A DNA stretch of 64,000 bases. Origin: Limnephilus marmoratus (lineage: Eukaryota; Arthropoda; Insecta; Trichoptera; Limnephilidae). Both the position numbers and the translations under genes were made by a program. Shown here one piece after another: positions 63,868 to 64,000 of this stretch; the stretch's first letter is position 1; each line of letters opens with the position of its first letter. Below the pieces are notes generated by a model that was not told the origin of the DNA, ran no database searches, and saw nothing but the letters and a program-made list of their open reading frames with translations. The stretch lies in NCBI GenBank assembly GCA_917880885.1, contig OU862920.1:34879019-34943018 (forward strand), read 5' to 3'.

Positions 63868-64000
63868 TTAACTGCCTCGCAGGAAATGGGGATATTTTCC
63901 AAACATCTTACTTACAACGAGTTTAAGCGTGAAGTAGAAAATATGCTTTTACTGAATTTAACTTTAAATGTGTTTATGTACTGGTTTTATGCTGTTTTTG

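Noticed and set aside
1..64000. CRISPR array, prophage, operon or bacterial promoter signals
   Set aside because: The window is eukaryotic: spliced exon signals, LINEs, SINEs, hATs and Helitrons. The regularly spaced repeats are minisatellites without uniform unique spacers.

Overview
This window looks like euchromatic but repeat-dense nuclear DNA of an insect. It is AT-rich, carries spliceosomal-type signals, a CR1/Jockey-type LINE whose ORF1 resembles the C-terminal domain of baculovirus FP25K (a domain frequent in insect LINEs), Helitrons, hAT elements, MITEs and tRNA-derived SINEs. A lepidopteran is my best guess; nothing in the sequence proves it. I see no bacterial, plasmid or viral organisation and no CRISPR array.

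Host coding sequence is nearly absent. The one convincing host piece is a GC-rich exon at 8522-8777 on the + strand, bounded by good splice sites. It encodes an 85-codon Cys/Pro-rich segment that I do not recognise, so much of the window may be intron of that gene. A weak two-exon mini-ORF candidate lies at 35329-35560.

The rest is layered mobile DNA. 1-8336: a family A MITE fragment, LINE tails and two Helitron-like elements with a polypyrimidine tract; the second (5306-8336) holds a TTAA-flanked MITE, which itself holds a 5'-truncated LINE. 8971-13132: a nearly complete LINE with an intact 941-codon ORF2, lying in a CTTCACTAGACCTGACC minisatellite that resumes at 13140, 14640 and 15296. 14.9-23.4 kb: SINE, MITE and Helitron copies. 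23461-26097: a foldback (head-to-head Helitron-like) element holding an hAT, which holds an older repeat, which holds a second hAT, which holds a LINE 3' end. 26.8-28.1 kb: a decayed gene with a YqaJ-type exonuclease domain. 30607-32284: a MITE holding a Charlie-like hAT that holds a 650-bp inverted repeat. 33-44 kb: further hAT and MITE copies, a perfect 81-nt hairpin, and two inverted repeats with a hammerhead-like core. 44.8-64 kb: a tandem Helitron, LINE remnants, SINEs, inverted minisatellites, and a second copy of the TTAA MITE at 63251-63867 that shows the unoccupied site of the first.

Repeat family names A-G are mine. A: MITE of about 230-270 bp with GAAGTGAAA-type ends. B: SINE of about 400 bp whose 3' end matches a LINE tail. 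C: tRNA-derived SINE. D: Helitron with polypyrimidine tract. E: second Helitron family. F: hAT rich in ATCGATAT. G: unclassified 430-bp repeat. Copy boundaries were read by eye and are good to about 10-20 bp unless a target duplication is stated.
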